Part shown: positions 33,889 through 41,555 of the stretch, piece after piece
Position numbering within the stretch: the stretch's first letter is position 1
Layout: the number at the start of each line of letters is the position of its first letter
NCBI GenBank assembly: GCA_036564135.1
Contig: DATCLC010000119.1
Coordinates: 1 to 64,000, forward strand
From: RSA11 sp036564135
GTDB taxonomy: Bacteria > Actinomycetota > Thermoleophilia > Solirubrobacterales > 70-9
Length of the DNA: 64,000 nt
Direction: 5' to 3'
Translations under genes and position numbers: made by a program
Notes under the pieces: generated by a model
What the model was told of the DNA's origin: nothing
The model's database searches: none
Seen by the model: only the letters and a program-made list of their open reading frames with translations

Positions 33889-34842
33889 TCAGCGCCGCCT
33901 CGCCAGGCGTCGCGCCAGCGACTCGCGCCAGCCGAGCTCGAGCAGGGGCAGCCCGGCGACGCGGGGGTCGCGCGGCGGCCGCGGCACGTCCCGGACGTCG
34001 CGCCGCAGCCGCAACCGCCCGCGCACCGAACCCAGGTCGCGGTCGATCGCCGCCTTGCCCGCGTACACCACGGCGTCCGTGATCAGCGCCCGGGCGCGCT
34101 GGCCCGGGGTGAGGCTGCGCCCGTAGCGCCAGTGCAGATACCCGCGCGCGTACGCGAGCAGCTCGTTCTTGGCGGCGCTGCGCGCGCCCAGCGTCGCTGA
34201 GTGGTGGTGCCAGACGAACGCGTCGGGGGCGACCGCGCACGACATCCCGGCGAGCCGCATGCGCAGCGCGAGCTCGACGTCCTCCAGGTAGGCGAAGATC
34301 CGCTCGTCGAAGCCCCCGACCGCCGCGAAGGCCTCGCGCGCGTAGCCGCCCGCCCCGCCGCTCGGGCCGAGCGGTTCGACCCGCATGCCGGAAAGCTTTT
34401 CGTAGGCCGCCCCGTGCGCGGCGTCGTAGGGGTTGAGGCTGCGGTCGAGCTCCACGCCCAGCGACTCGACCTCGCCGCTGGGCGCGCGCAGGCAAGCGGC
34501 GACCATCTCGGCGCCGGTCGCGGCGAACCGGTCGCGCACGCGCTCGACGAAGCGCTCGTCGGCCACCGCGTCGTTGTTCAGGAACACGAGCAGGTCGGCT
34601 TCGGACTCGCGGGCCCCGCGGTTGAGGGCGGCGCCGAACCCGAAGTTGCGCTCCAACGCGACGACGCGCACCTCCGGGTACTCGGCGGCGAGCACGTCCC
34701 GGGTGCCGTCGCTCGACGCGTTGTCGACCACGCACACGGAGGCGGGCGCGGTCTGGCGGCGCAGCGAATCGAGGGTCGCGCGCAGGCTGTCGATGCGGTT
34801 GTGGTGCGGGATGAGGACCTCGACGGTCGGCGCGGCGCTCAC
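33889..34842 (-). CDS. GT2-family glycosyltransferase
   Basis: 317 residues. VEVLIPHHNRIDSLRATL, SVCVVDNASSDGTRDVL, LLVFLNNDAVADERF (NND), GGYAREAFAAVGGFDER and FAYLEDVELALRMRLAG (ED) are the catalytic blocks. WHHHSATLG and the basic C-terminal tail RDLGSVRGRLRLRRDV follow. GTG 34842 overlaps the stop of the GT2 gene upstream (GTGA). The longer frame to 35010 has no domain match and overlaps the neighbour, so it is discarded. Confidence 0.86.
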   Translation of the reverse strand: MSAAPTVEVLIPHHNRIDSLRATLDSLRRQTAPASVCVVDNASSDGTRDVLAAEYPEVRVVALERNFGFGAALNRGARESEADLLVFLNNDAVADERFVERVRDRFAATGAEMVAACLRAPSGEVESLGVELDRSLNPYDAAHGAAYEKLSGMRVEPLGPSGGAGGYAREAFAAVGGFDERIFAYLEDVELALRMRLAGMSCAVAPDAFVWHHHSATLGARSAAKNELLAYARGYLHWRYGRSLTPGQRARALITDAVVYAGKAAIDRDLGSVRGRLRLRRDVRDVPRPPRDPRVAGLPLLELGWRESLARRLARRR

Positions 34843-35717
34843 CGCCGCCCACCGCCCCAGAGCATGCGGGGCTCGCGGCTGAAGAACCGCGCCAGGCTCG
34901 CCACGTGCTGGCGGCGCGCCCACGAGCTGATCACGCTCGCCGACGGCGCGCTGCTCGCGCGCGCGTACCCGTGCACGGCGGTCACGGCGGGCTCGATCCA
35001 CACCTCCCATCCGGCCCGCGCCAGCCGCCGGCAGTAGTCGGCGTCCTCCATGTAGAGGAAGAAGCGGTCGTCCCAGCCCCCGACCTCGTCGAAGGCGGCG
35101 CGCCGGAGCAGCATCGCGGCGCCGATCACCCAGTCGACGATCCGGGCGGACGGCGACGACGATGGCTCGAGGTAGCGCTCGTAGCTGCGGCGCAGCGGCG
35201 CGATCCGGCCCAATCCGGCCGTGCTGCCGAGCATCGCGGCCATCGTGGGGAAGCGCCGGGCGGACACCTGCGGTGCCCCGTCCCGGCCCAGAAGGCGCGG
35301 GGCGACGACGCCGGCGCGCGGATGGGCGGCCAAAAACTCCCGGAGGGCCCCGACGGCCTCTGGCGTCAGGGCCTCGACGTCGGGGTTGAGCAGGAGGATG
35401 TCGCGCCCCGGCATCGTGGCCGCCGCCGCGTTCACCCCGGCGGCGTAGCCGCGGTTGCGCGGCGCGGCGATCAGCGTCAGATTCGGCCCGCCGAGTTCGC
35501 GCGCGACCGCGACGGTCTCGTCGCGCGAGGCGTTGTCGACGACGACGAGCGGCGCCCCCAGCGCCTCTGCCAGCGCCGCATGCCCACTCAGATTGCGACG
35601 CAGCTCCGCGGCCGAGTCGTGGGCGACGATGGCGATGCCCGGGCTCGCCTCGGGCGACTGGGCCGCGACGGGCTCAGTACCCGTAGTAGCCGTAGTACGC
35701 GTCGGACTTCCGGGCAC
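34839..35717 (-). CDS. GT2-family glycosyltransferase
   Basis: 292 residues from GTG 35717. PGIAIVAHDSAAELRRNL, LVVVDNASRDETVAVA, ILLLNPDVEAL (NPD), IVDWVIGAAMLLRRAAFDEVGGWDDRF and LYMEDADYCRRLA (ED) identify a GT2 enzyme of the rhamnosyltransferase-like group. The N-terminal 25 residues overlap the end of the BY-kinase gene by 44 nt; no later ATG, GTG or TTG exists before the first beta strand, so this start is the only choice. The gene follows the chain-length kinase and precedes another GT2 with a GTGA overlap. Confidence 0.82.
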   Translation of the reverse strand: MPGSPTRTTATTGTEPVAAQSPEASPGIAIVAHDSAAELRRNLSGHAALAEALGAPLVVVDNASRDETVAVARELGGPNLTLIAAPRNRGYAAGVNAAAATMPGRDILLLNPDVEALTPEAVGALREFLAAHPRAGVVAPRLLGRDGAPQVSARRFPTMAAMLGSTAGLGRIAPLRRSYERYLEPSSSPSARIVDWVIGAAMLLRRAAFDEVGGWDDRFFLYMEDADYCRRLARAGWEVWIEPAVTAVHGYARASSAPSASVISSWARRQHVASLARFFSREPRMLWGGGRR

Positions 35718-37224
35718 CGGTAACGACCAGTCCAGCGGGCCGATCGGGGAAGCGACCGATCGCCTCCCGGACCGACGATGCGACGTCGCGGGTTGCCGAC
35801 GAGAGGCGTGCGCAGACGAGCACGCCGTCGACGTGCGGCAGGATCTCGAGCGGGTCCGCCGTGGAGAGCAGGGGGCTGGAGTCGATCACGACCAGGTCGT
35901 ACGCCTTCGACACCGATTCGAGGAAGTCGCGGCAGCGCGGGGAGGCCAACAGCTCCGCGGGCTCGCCCTGCGCGTTGCCGGCGGCGATGAAGATGAGCGT
36001 GCGCTCGAGCGCAGCCTGCGAGTTGCCGTTCCGGCCGGAGCCCCCGCGCACGGGCACGCGCTGCAGGACCTCGGGGGGTTGCGCCTTGCCCGCCAGATAA
36101 TCGCCGAGGCCGGGGCCCTCGTTTACGCCGAGGCGCCGCGCGAGCACGGGCCGGCGCATGTCGGCCTCGACGAGCAGGGTGCGCTGGCCGGCCGCCGCGG
36201 AGGCCGCCGCGAGCGACGCCGCCACGGTCGACTTGCCCTCCTCGGGCAGGCCGCTGGTCACGAGCACGGTCTTGGGCGGCTCGTCGGTCTCGAGCGCGCC
36301 CAGGTTCGTGCGCAGTATCCGGAACGACTCAAGGTCCTCGGGCGCAAGCGGCGCGCGGCCGTTGGCACCGGCCTGTCCGGTGCCCCCGAAGGCGGTCGCG
36401 CCCACCCGCCCCAGCACGGGCAGGCCGAAGACCTCGTGAGCGTCCTGCGGCGTTCGGAGGCGCCGGTCGAGCGAATCACGCAAAAAGCCGGCGAGCAGGC
36501 CGAGCGCGAGCCCGACGAGGCCGCCGAGAATCAGGTTGCGCTGCGTCTTGGGCGCGGACGGCTGCGACGGGACCTCGGCGCGCCGCACGATCTCGGCGGG
36601 GCGCAGCAGGCCGCGCGCGCTCTCGAGGGCGGTGAGCTGCTGGCGAGCCGTGAACCGCGCTGCGTCGAAGCCACCGGACTCGTCGAACACGGGGCCCTTG
36701 GCGCGCGGCTTCAGATCCTTGATCGCCGTCTCAATCACCTTCTGGATGTCGCGCGTCTCGTTGCGGACGACGACCTGGGCGTAGGTGTTGGCGAGGCGCG
36801 CGGCGAAGTCCGCGTCGCCCCACTCGGCCTTGATCTCGAGAAAGACGGTCTGCGCGCCGACCTTGGTCTCGATCGCGTCGCGCAGGTCAACCGCCGGAAG
36901 GTCGACGGGCTGCTCGCCCTTGCCCAGCTCGCGCCGGACCTGATTGGCGACCTCGAGCGTGGTCGTCTCCTCGGCGATCGCCGCGGACTTGACGAGCGGG
37001 TTCGTGTCCGACGGCAGCTCGACGCCGAGCAGCTTCAGGTCGCGGGCGACGTCGTTAAACTGCACCGACGCCTGCGACTCGTACCGCTTGTCCTGCGACG
37101 AGGACAGCGCGTAGGCAGCGGCGGCGAAGATGAGCACGAAAGCGGCGATGAGCAGCTTCTGCCGCCGCAACATGCCCAGGTAGTCGCGCAGCGTCGCGTA
37201 GCGATTCTGTTGGTCGGCAGCCAT
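35674..37224 (-). CDS. Fused chain-length determinant and tyrosine autokinase (Wzz/BY-kinase)
   Basis: 516 residues. An N-terminal Wzz part is bounded by two membrane helices (22-40 and 230-248) around a periplasmic-type coiled region. A cytoplasmic BY-kinase domain has Walker A SGLPEEGKST (Lys331), Walker A' LVEADMRRPV (Asp355), Walker B DLVVIDSS (Asp448), and a Tyr cluster YYGYYGY as the last seven residues. Such kinases autophosphorylate the tail and control polysaccharide chain length with Wzy and Wzx. The single-chain arrangement is usual in actinobacteria and proteobacteria but not in most Firmicutes. The 3' end overlaps the downstream GT2 gene by 44 nt. Confidence 0.92.
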   Translation of the reverse strand: MAADQQNRYATLRDYLGMLRRQKLLIAAFVLIFAAAAYALSSSQDKRYESQASVQFNDVARDLKLLGVELPSDTNPLVKSAAIAEETTTLEVANQVRRELGKGEQPVDLPAVDLRDAIETKVGAQTVFLEIKAEWGDADFAARLANTYAQVVVRNETRDIQKVIETAIKDLKPRAKGPVFDESGGFDAARFTARQQLTALESARGLLRPAEIVRRAEVPSQPSAPKTQRNLILGGLVGLALGLLAGFLRDSLDRRLRTPQDAHEVFGLPVLGRVGATAFGGTGQAGANGRAPLAPEDLESFRILRTNLGALETDEPPKTVLVTSGLPEEGKSTVAASLAAASAAAGQRTLLVEADMRRPVLARRLGVNEGPGLGDYLAGKAQPPEVLQRVPVRGGSGRNGNSQAALERTLIFIAAGNAQGEPAELLASPRCRDFLESVSKAYDLVVIDSSPLLSTADPLEILPHVDGVLVCARLSSATRDVASSVREAIGRFPDRPAGLVVTGARKSDAYYGYYGY

Positions 37225-37368
37225 GTCGGATGAGCTCTGGCGGGAGAGGCCGCTACGCGGCGGCTGGTCCCAACCCCCGCCCCGCGGCGCCCAGAGTGTT
37301 ACATGACCTCGCGGTGGGCACGCCGGTTCCCGTCCTCCCCAGAATCGGGCATCTCGCGGGAGCCATCC

Positions 37369-39300
37369 TCAGCGGCCTCCGGCGAGCTCGAGCTCTAGTT
37401 CGACCACCTTCGGGCTGCGCACGGAGGCGGCGCGGGGACTGAGCTCCCGCGCCCTGCGAAGCTCGGCTAGCGCGGCGTCGGCGTTCCCGCGCTCCGCCTC
37501 GATGCGGAAGGCGAGCAGGTGATGCCCGGCGTCGCGCGGCTCGGCGTCGACGGCGCGTCGCGCGTCGGCGGCGGCTTCCTCGAGCTCACCAAGCGCGAGA
37601 TACGCCTCCGCGCGCGCGGCGTACGCCGACGCCGACCAGGGCGCGGCGCGGACCGCGTCGTCGCTGAGCTCGAGCGCCTCGCTCGCGTCGCCGAGGACGC
37701 GCTGCTCGGCGGCGTCCTGGACGAGGGCCGTCGAGACCAGGCCGGGGGCCTGGGCTGCGCCCGCCAGCACCGCGGCCGCCACCAGCGCCCAGCGCCAGCG
37801 CGCCGGGCCGACGCGCACGCGCCGCGGCAGCGGCCGCGAGGCGGCCATCGCGAGCGTCCCGACCGCGGCCAGGGCCAGGTATGCGAGCGCCGCCATCTGC
37901 CAGGTCCAGTCCATTGCGGCGCTCGCCGCGAAGCAGGTGGCGGCCGCGGCGAGCCCGACCGCCTGGGAGTTGCGGCGCGCGGCGGCGAGCCCGGCGGCGC
38001 TGATCGCGACCAGGCCGGCGACGAGCGCCCCGAGGGCGACCAGGCCGAGGAGGCCGAGCTCCGCCAGCACCCCGAGGGGCAGCGAGTGCGCGTCGACGAC
38101 CAGCTCGTCGTCCGAGCCCGTTTCCGCCCAGCGGTACTCGAAGGAGCCGACACCTTCGCCCCGCAGCGGGCGCGCCGCGAACCCGTCGAGCGCCTCCGCC
38201 CAGTAGGCCGAGCGATTGCCAGCCGCGGTCGTCAAACGCGCGGAGGGATCGGACGAGGTGAGCGCGGCGGAGTCGCCGCCGTGCCCGAAGCCGTCGCTGC
38301 CGGCCACCCAGACGACCGCGACCAGCGCCACCGCGGCGACGAGCGCCGCGGCCAACGCGGGGCGCCCGGCGCCGATCGGCCGCACCTCGCCGCGGCGCCT
38401 CGCCAGCTTGCGGGTCGCATGACCGAGCCCCGCGCAGGCAAGCATGGCGATGATCAGGACGAGCGCGACACCGCCGCCCCCGGCCTCACCGGCGCCGGAC
38501 GCCACGGCCGGGGTCGCCTCGGCGGCGGCGATCACCGCAGCGCACGCCGCCGCTCCGCCCAAGATGTGGATCGCGGCCCGACGCCGGTTGCGCGTCAGCG
38601 CGATAACCAAGCCGATACCGATAGCCGCAGCGAGCACCGCACCACGCGAGTACGTCAGGTACAGGCATAGCCCGGCGAGCGGGATCGCCGCCAGCGCCGC
38701 CATGCGCACCCCGCGCTCGCGCGCGTCGGCGCTCCAGGCGAGCGCCATCGCGAGCGTCATCGCCGCCCAGGCACCGAGGGCGTTCCAGTAGCCGAGCGGG
38801 GCGTGCAGGCGGCCGTTGTCGAGGGCGGGCGCGGCCTCGCTCGCGGGCGCCCACTCCGGCACGAGGCGCCCGACCAGGGCGTACGCGGTGATCGCGACGG
38901 CGACGACGAAGAGCGAGGCGGCGGCCGTGCGCCAGCTCCGCGGCCCCAGCCCAGTGAAGGCGAGCGCGAGGACCGCGAGGTAGCCCAGAACCCGGCAGGC
39001 CTCCTCCACGGCCCGCTCGGCGCTGGGGCCCCACGCCACCGAGAGCAGCGCGAGGGCCGCCATCGCGAGGAAGCCGCCGGCCGCGAGCCGCCAGCCGCGG
39101 GGTGGCTCGGCCCGCGGCACCACCCCGAAGGCGAGCGCGAGCGCGAGCGCCCACCACAGCGCGACCGCGACCTCCTGCCGCTCGACCAGTCCGAAACCGC
39201 CATCGCGGAGCGCGAGGAACCCGATGATCGCGAGCGGAAGCCCAGCGGCCAGTGCCGCGCGCACCTGTCCCTCGGTTTCGACCCCCTCGCCGGTGTGCAT
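37369..39300 (-). CDS. O-antigen ligase-like membrane protein with C-terminal TPR domain
   Basis: 643 residues. About twelve helices, with the Wzy_C signature spread over YSRGAVLAAAIG, NRSAYWAEALDGFAARPLRGEGVGSFE and VDAHSLPLGVLAELGLLGLV. After the last helix, residues about 537-630 form TPR-like repeats (YAARAEAYLALGELEEAAADA, AFRIEAERGNADAALAEL). This layout fits the O-antigen-ligase-plus-TPR proteins of actinobacterial exopolysaccharide or teichuronic-like systems. It may polymerise repeats or attach the glycan to the wall. The ATG at 39300 overlaps no other gene. Confidence 0.83.
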   Translation of the reverse strand: MHTGEGVETEGQVRAALAAGLPLAIIGFLALRDGGFGLVERQEVAVALWWALALALAFGVVPRAEPPRGWRLAAGGFLAMAALALLSVAWGPSAERAVEEACRVLGYLAVLALAFTGLGPRSWRTAAASLFVVAVAITAYALVGRLVPEWAPASEAAPALDNGRLHAPLGYWNALGAWAAMTLAMALAWSADARERGVRMAALAAIPLAGLCLYLTYSRGAVLAAAIGIGLVIALTRNRRRAAIHILGGAAACAAVIAAAEATPAVASGAGEAGGGGVALVLIIAMLACAGLGHATRKLARRRGEVRPIGAGRPALAAALVAAVALVAVVWVAGSDGFGHGGDSAALTSSDPSARLTTAAGNRSAYWAEALDGFAARPLRGEGVGSFEYRWAETGSDDELVVDAHSLPLGVLAELGLLGLVALGALVAGLVAISAAGLAAARRNSQAVGLAAAATCFAASAAMDWTWQMAALAYLALAAVGTLAMAASRPLPRRVRVGPARWRWALVAAAVLAGAAQAPGLVSTALVQDAAEQRVLGDASEALELSDDAVRAAPWSASAYAARAEAYLALGELEEAAADARRAVDAEPRDAGHHLLAFRIEAERGNADAALAELRRARELSPRAASVRSPKVVELELELAGGR

Positions 39301-39355
39301 GGCGGTGTTATCTCACGCCGGGCGCGCATACGTCGCATCCGCCGCCGCGCGCCGT

Positions 39356-39361
39356 TATAGT
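39356..39361 (+). promoter_or_regulatory. Candidate -10 box upstream of the LPXTG protein
   Basis: TATAGT, about 60 nt before the ATG at 39421. Unlike most boxes here it leaves room for a real 5' leader with an AAGGA site. Confidence 0.55.
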
Positions 39362-39420
39362 GGGGGCGCCCACACGGGCACTACGGGACGGGCAAAAACG
39401 AATACAAGGATTGTGTGTCT

Positions 39421-39843
39421 ATGACTCGGGGTCCAGGGGTCTTCAGCTTTCGCGCTTTCGTCGGGTTCGCCGTCGCTGCCCTGATTGGCGCGCTCGCGCT
39501 GGCGCTTCCGCTCGCCACCGACGCGCAGGCGCAGTCGCTCCCGCCGATCTGCCAGCAGTACCCGAACCTGCCCGAGTGCCAGGAAGGCCCCGACGAGGAC
39601 GAGGGCGACGACACCCCCACGCCCCCTGGCGACGATGAGGAGGAGCCGGATCAGACCGGCCTCACGCCCCCGGGCATCGGGCCCACCGGTGACGCCGGCG
39701 CCGCAGGCAAGCTGCCGTTCACGGGCTACCCGCTGACCGGCGCCCTGCTCGCCTTCTTGATCCTGCTCGCCTCGGGGCTCGCGCTGCGCGCTTACCTCGC
39801 CACGCGCGACCGCCTGGCGGCCCAGGGATCGCCGCGTCCTTAA
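39421..39843 (+). CDS. Small sortase-anchored (LPXTG) surface protein
   Basis: 140 residues. Signal peptide (residues 1-38, AQA cleavage), a short Cys-bounded stretch ICQQYPNLPECQ, an acidic Pro-rich stalk (about 55-95), then LPFTG at 98-102, a hydrophobic helix (104-124) and a short positive tail. This is the layout of sortase substrates linked to peptidoglycan. ATG 39421 follows AAGGA (39406-39410) at 10 nt; a GTG at 39415 is less well spaced. No sortase gene is in the window. It lies just upstream of the sugar-1-phosphate transferase. Its role is unknown; a wall-attached spacer or cue for glycan assembly is speculation. Confidence 0.8.
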   Translation: MTRGPGVFSFRAFVGFAVAALIGALALALPLATDAQAQSLPPICQQYPNLPECQEGPDEDEGDDTPTPPGDDEEEPDQTGLTPPGIGPTGDAGAAGKLPFTGYPLTGALLAFLILLASGLALRAYLATRDRLAAQGSPRP

Positions 39844-39896
39844 CCCACCTGGACCCATGCGGACCGGACCCGGGTCGGGCCGCAAACAGTTGTCGG

Positions 39897-39925
39897 TTGC
39901 GGCCCGCAACGGGCGTGTCTAGGCT
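39897..39925 (+). promoter_or_regulatory. Candidate promoter of the glycosylphosphotransferase gene
   Basis: TTGCGG (39897-39902) and TAGGCT (39920-39925) are 17 nt apart. The -35 box is the right arm of a perfect 9-bp inverted repeat (39877-39885 with 39897-39905) and ends a 16-nt block, 39889-39904, found again at 59668-59683. It leaves a 5' leader of about 70 nt. Confidence 0.5.
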
Positions 39926-40001
39926 TGCGCGTGCTGGGGTTTAGGGCACGCGCTCGCCTTTCCCCCGCCCGGGACGACGGACGAAAGGGGTTGGTGGACC
40001 G

Positions 40002-41507
40002 GTGGAGGAGCGCATCACAGACAGCGCCGTTTCGGGGCGGCCGGTCGCAAGGCGCGTCGATCGCGTCACGGTCGGCAGCGGCGGGCTCGCCGCGCTGATC
40101 GCACGGCCCGGCCTCGCCCACTACTCCGAGCCGTGGTACGGCGGCGCCGTCATCCAGCGCCGCGAGACCATCTTCCGGCGGCTGCTCGGCGTCTCGGACG
40201 CGCTCGCCGCGTCGTTCGCCGTCGCCATCGGCGCCCTGCTGGTCGGCGGGGACACCGTGGCGCCCGGGGCGATCGCGGTCCCGCTGCTGTTCATCCTGAT
40301 CGCGAAGGCGATGGGCCTATATGACCGCGACGCCCACCTCCTGCACAAGACGACGCTCGACGAGGTCCCGCGCCTGCTCGGCCTGAGCACCGGCGCCGTG
40401 CTTCTGATCTGGCTCGCCAACGGGCTCGTGGTCACCGGCGAGATCGAACGCGCGCAGGTCGTCGCAACGTGGGCGGTGCTGTTCACCGGGCTGATCGGTC
40501 TTCGCGCCCTGGCGCGCTTCCTCGCGCTGCGCAGCACGCCCATCGAGCGCTGCCTGTTCGTCGGCGACGAGCAGAGCGCGGAGGAGTTCCGCGAGAAGCT
40601 CGCGACCAGTCACTCAGTGCGCGCCGAGCTCGTGGGCTGGCTGCCGACGGACGCCGAGCCCACTCCCGAGGAGGAGGCCCTTCTGCCCGACCGCGTCCGC
40701 AACCTGATCGCGCAGCGCGACGTGCACCGTGTGGTCCTCGGCCCGGGTCCGGGCAGCCGCGAGCACCTGCTCGACGCGATTCGCCGCATCAAGGACCACC
40801 AGGTGCGCGTGAGCGTGCTGCCCGACGTGGCGCGCGTAGTCAACTCGTCGGTCGAGCTGGACCGCCTCAACGGGATCACGCTGCTCGGCCTGCGGCGCTT
40901 CGACATGACGCTCTCGTCGCGCTTCATCAAGCGCTCGTTCGACGTCATCGGCTCCGCGGTCGGCCTGGTCGTGACCGCGCCGCTCCTCGCCGTGATCGCG
41001 ATCGCGATCAAGCTCGACAGCCGCGGCCCAGTGCTCTTCCGCCAGCGGCGCGCGGGCCGTCACGGTGAGCCCTTCGAGATGCTCAAGTTCCGCAGCATGA
41101 TCGACGGCGCCGACGAGCAGAAGGAGGCGCTGCGCCACCTCAACGAGGCGGACGGGGTGTTCAAGATCGCCGACGATCCGCGCATCACGCGCGTGGGCAA
41201 GGTGATCAGGGCTTTGCACCTCGACGAGCTGCCCCAGCTCGTGAACGTCCTGCGCGGCGAGATGAGCCTCGTGGGGCCGCGCCCCCTGCCGCTCGACGAG
41301 GACCGGCGCATCGAGGGCTGGCACCGCCGCCGCCTCGACCTGCGCCCCGGGATCACCGGCCCCTGGCAGGTCCTCGGGTCCGCGCGCATCCCGGTGCGCG
41401 AGATGGTCAAGCTCGATTACCAGTACGTGGCCGACTGGTCGCTGTGGAACGACATCCGCATCCTGCTGCTCACCGTCGGCCACGTGGCCCGGCGGCGCGG
41501 CCAGTAG
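40002..41507 (+). CDS. Polyprenyl-phosphate sugar-1-phosphate transferase (WcaJ/exopolysaccharide initiator type)
   Basis: 501 residues. Several membrane helices (about 60-175), a central CoA-binding-like Rossmann domain (180-300), then the catalytic PGT domain from about 307: KRSFDVIGSAVGLVV, FRQRRAGRHGEPFEMLKFRSM, GKVIRALHLDELPQLVNVLRGEMSLVGPRPLP and RPGITGPWQVLGS. It transfers a sugar phosphate to undecaprenyl phosphate and so starts repeat-unit synthesis. GTG 40002 is preceded by a GAAAGGGG site. Placed at the right end of the glycan cluster; sugar identity unknown. Confidence 0.9.
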   Translation: MEERITDSAVSGRPVARRVDRVTVGSGGLAALIARPGLAHYSEPWYGGAVIQRRETIFRRLLGVSDALAASFAVAIGALLVGGDTVAPGAIAVPLLFILIAKAMGLYDRDAHLLHKTTLDEVPRLLGLSTGAVLLIWLANGLVVTGEIERAQVVATWAVLFTGLIGLRALARFLALRSTPIERCLFVGDEQSAEEFREKLATSHSVRAELVGWLPTDAEPTPEEEALLPDRVRNLIAQRDVHRVVLGPGPGSREHLLDAIRRIKDHQVRVSVLPDVARVVNSSVELDRLNGITLLGLRRFDMTLSSRFIKRSFDVIGSAVGLVVTAPLLAVIAIAIKLDSRGPVLFRQRRAGRHGEPFEMLKFRSMIDGADEQKEALRHLNEADGVFKIADDPRITRVGKVIRALHLDELPQLVNVLRGEMSLVGPRPLPLDEDRRIEGWHRRRLDLRPGITGPWQVLGSARIPVREMVKLDYQYVADWSLWNDIRILLLTVGHVARRRGQ

Positions 41508-41555
41508 GGCCGGCAGGCCGCGGCTCCGGCTTGCCCGGCTCAGGCGCGGCGCTGC

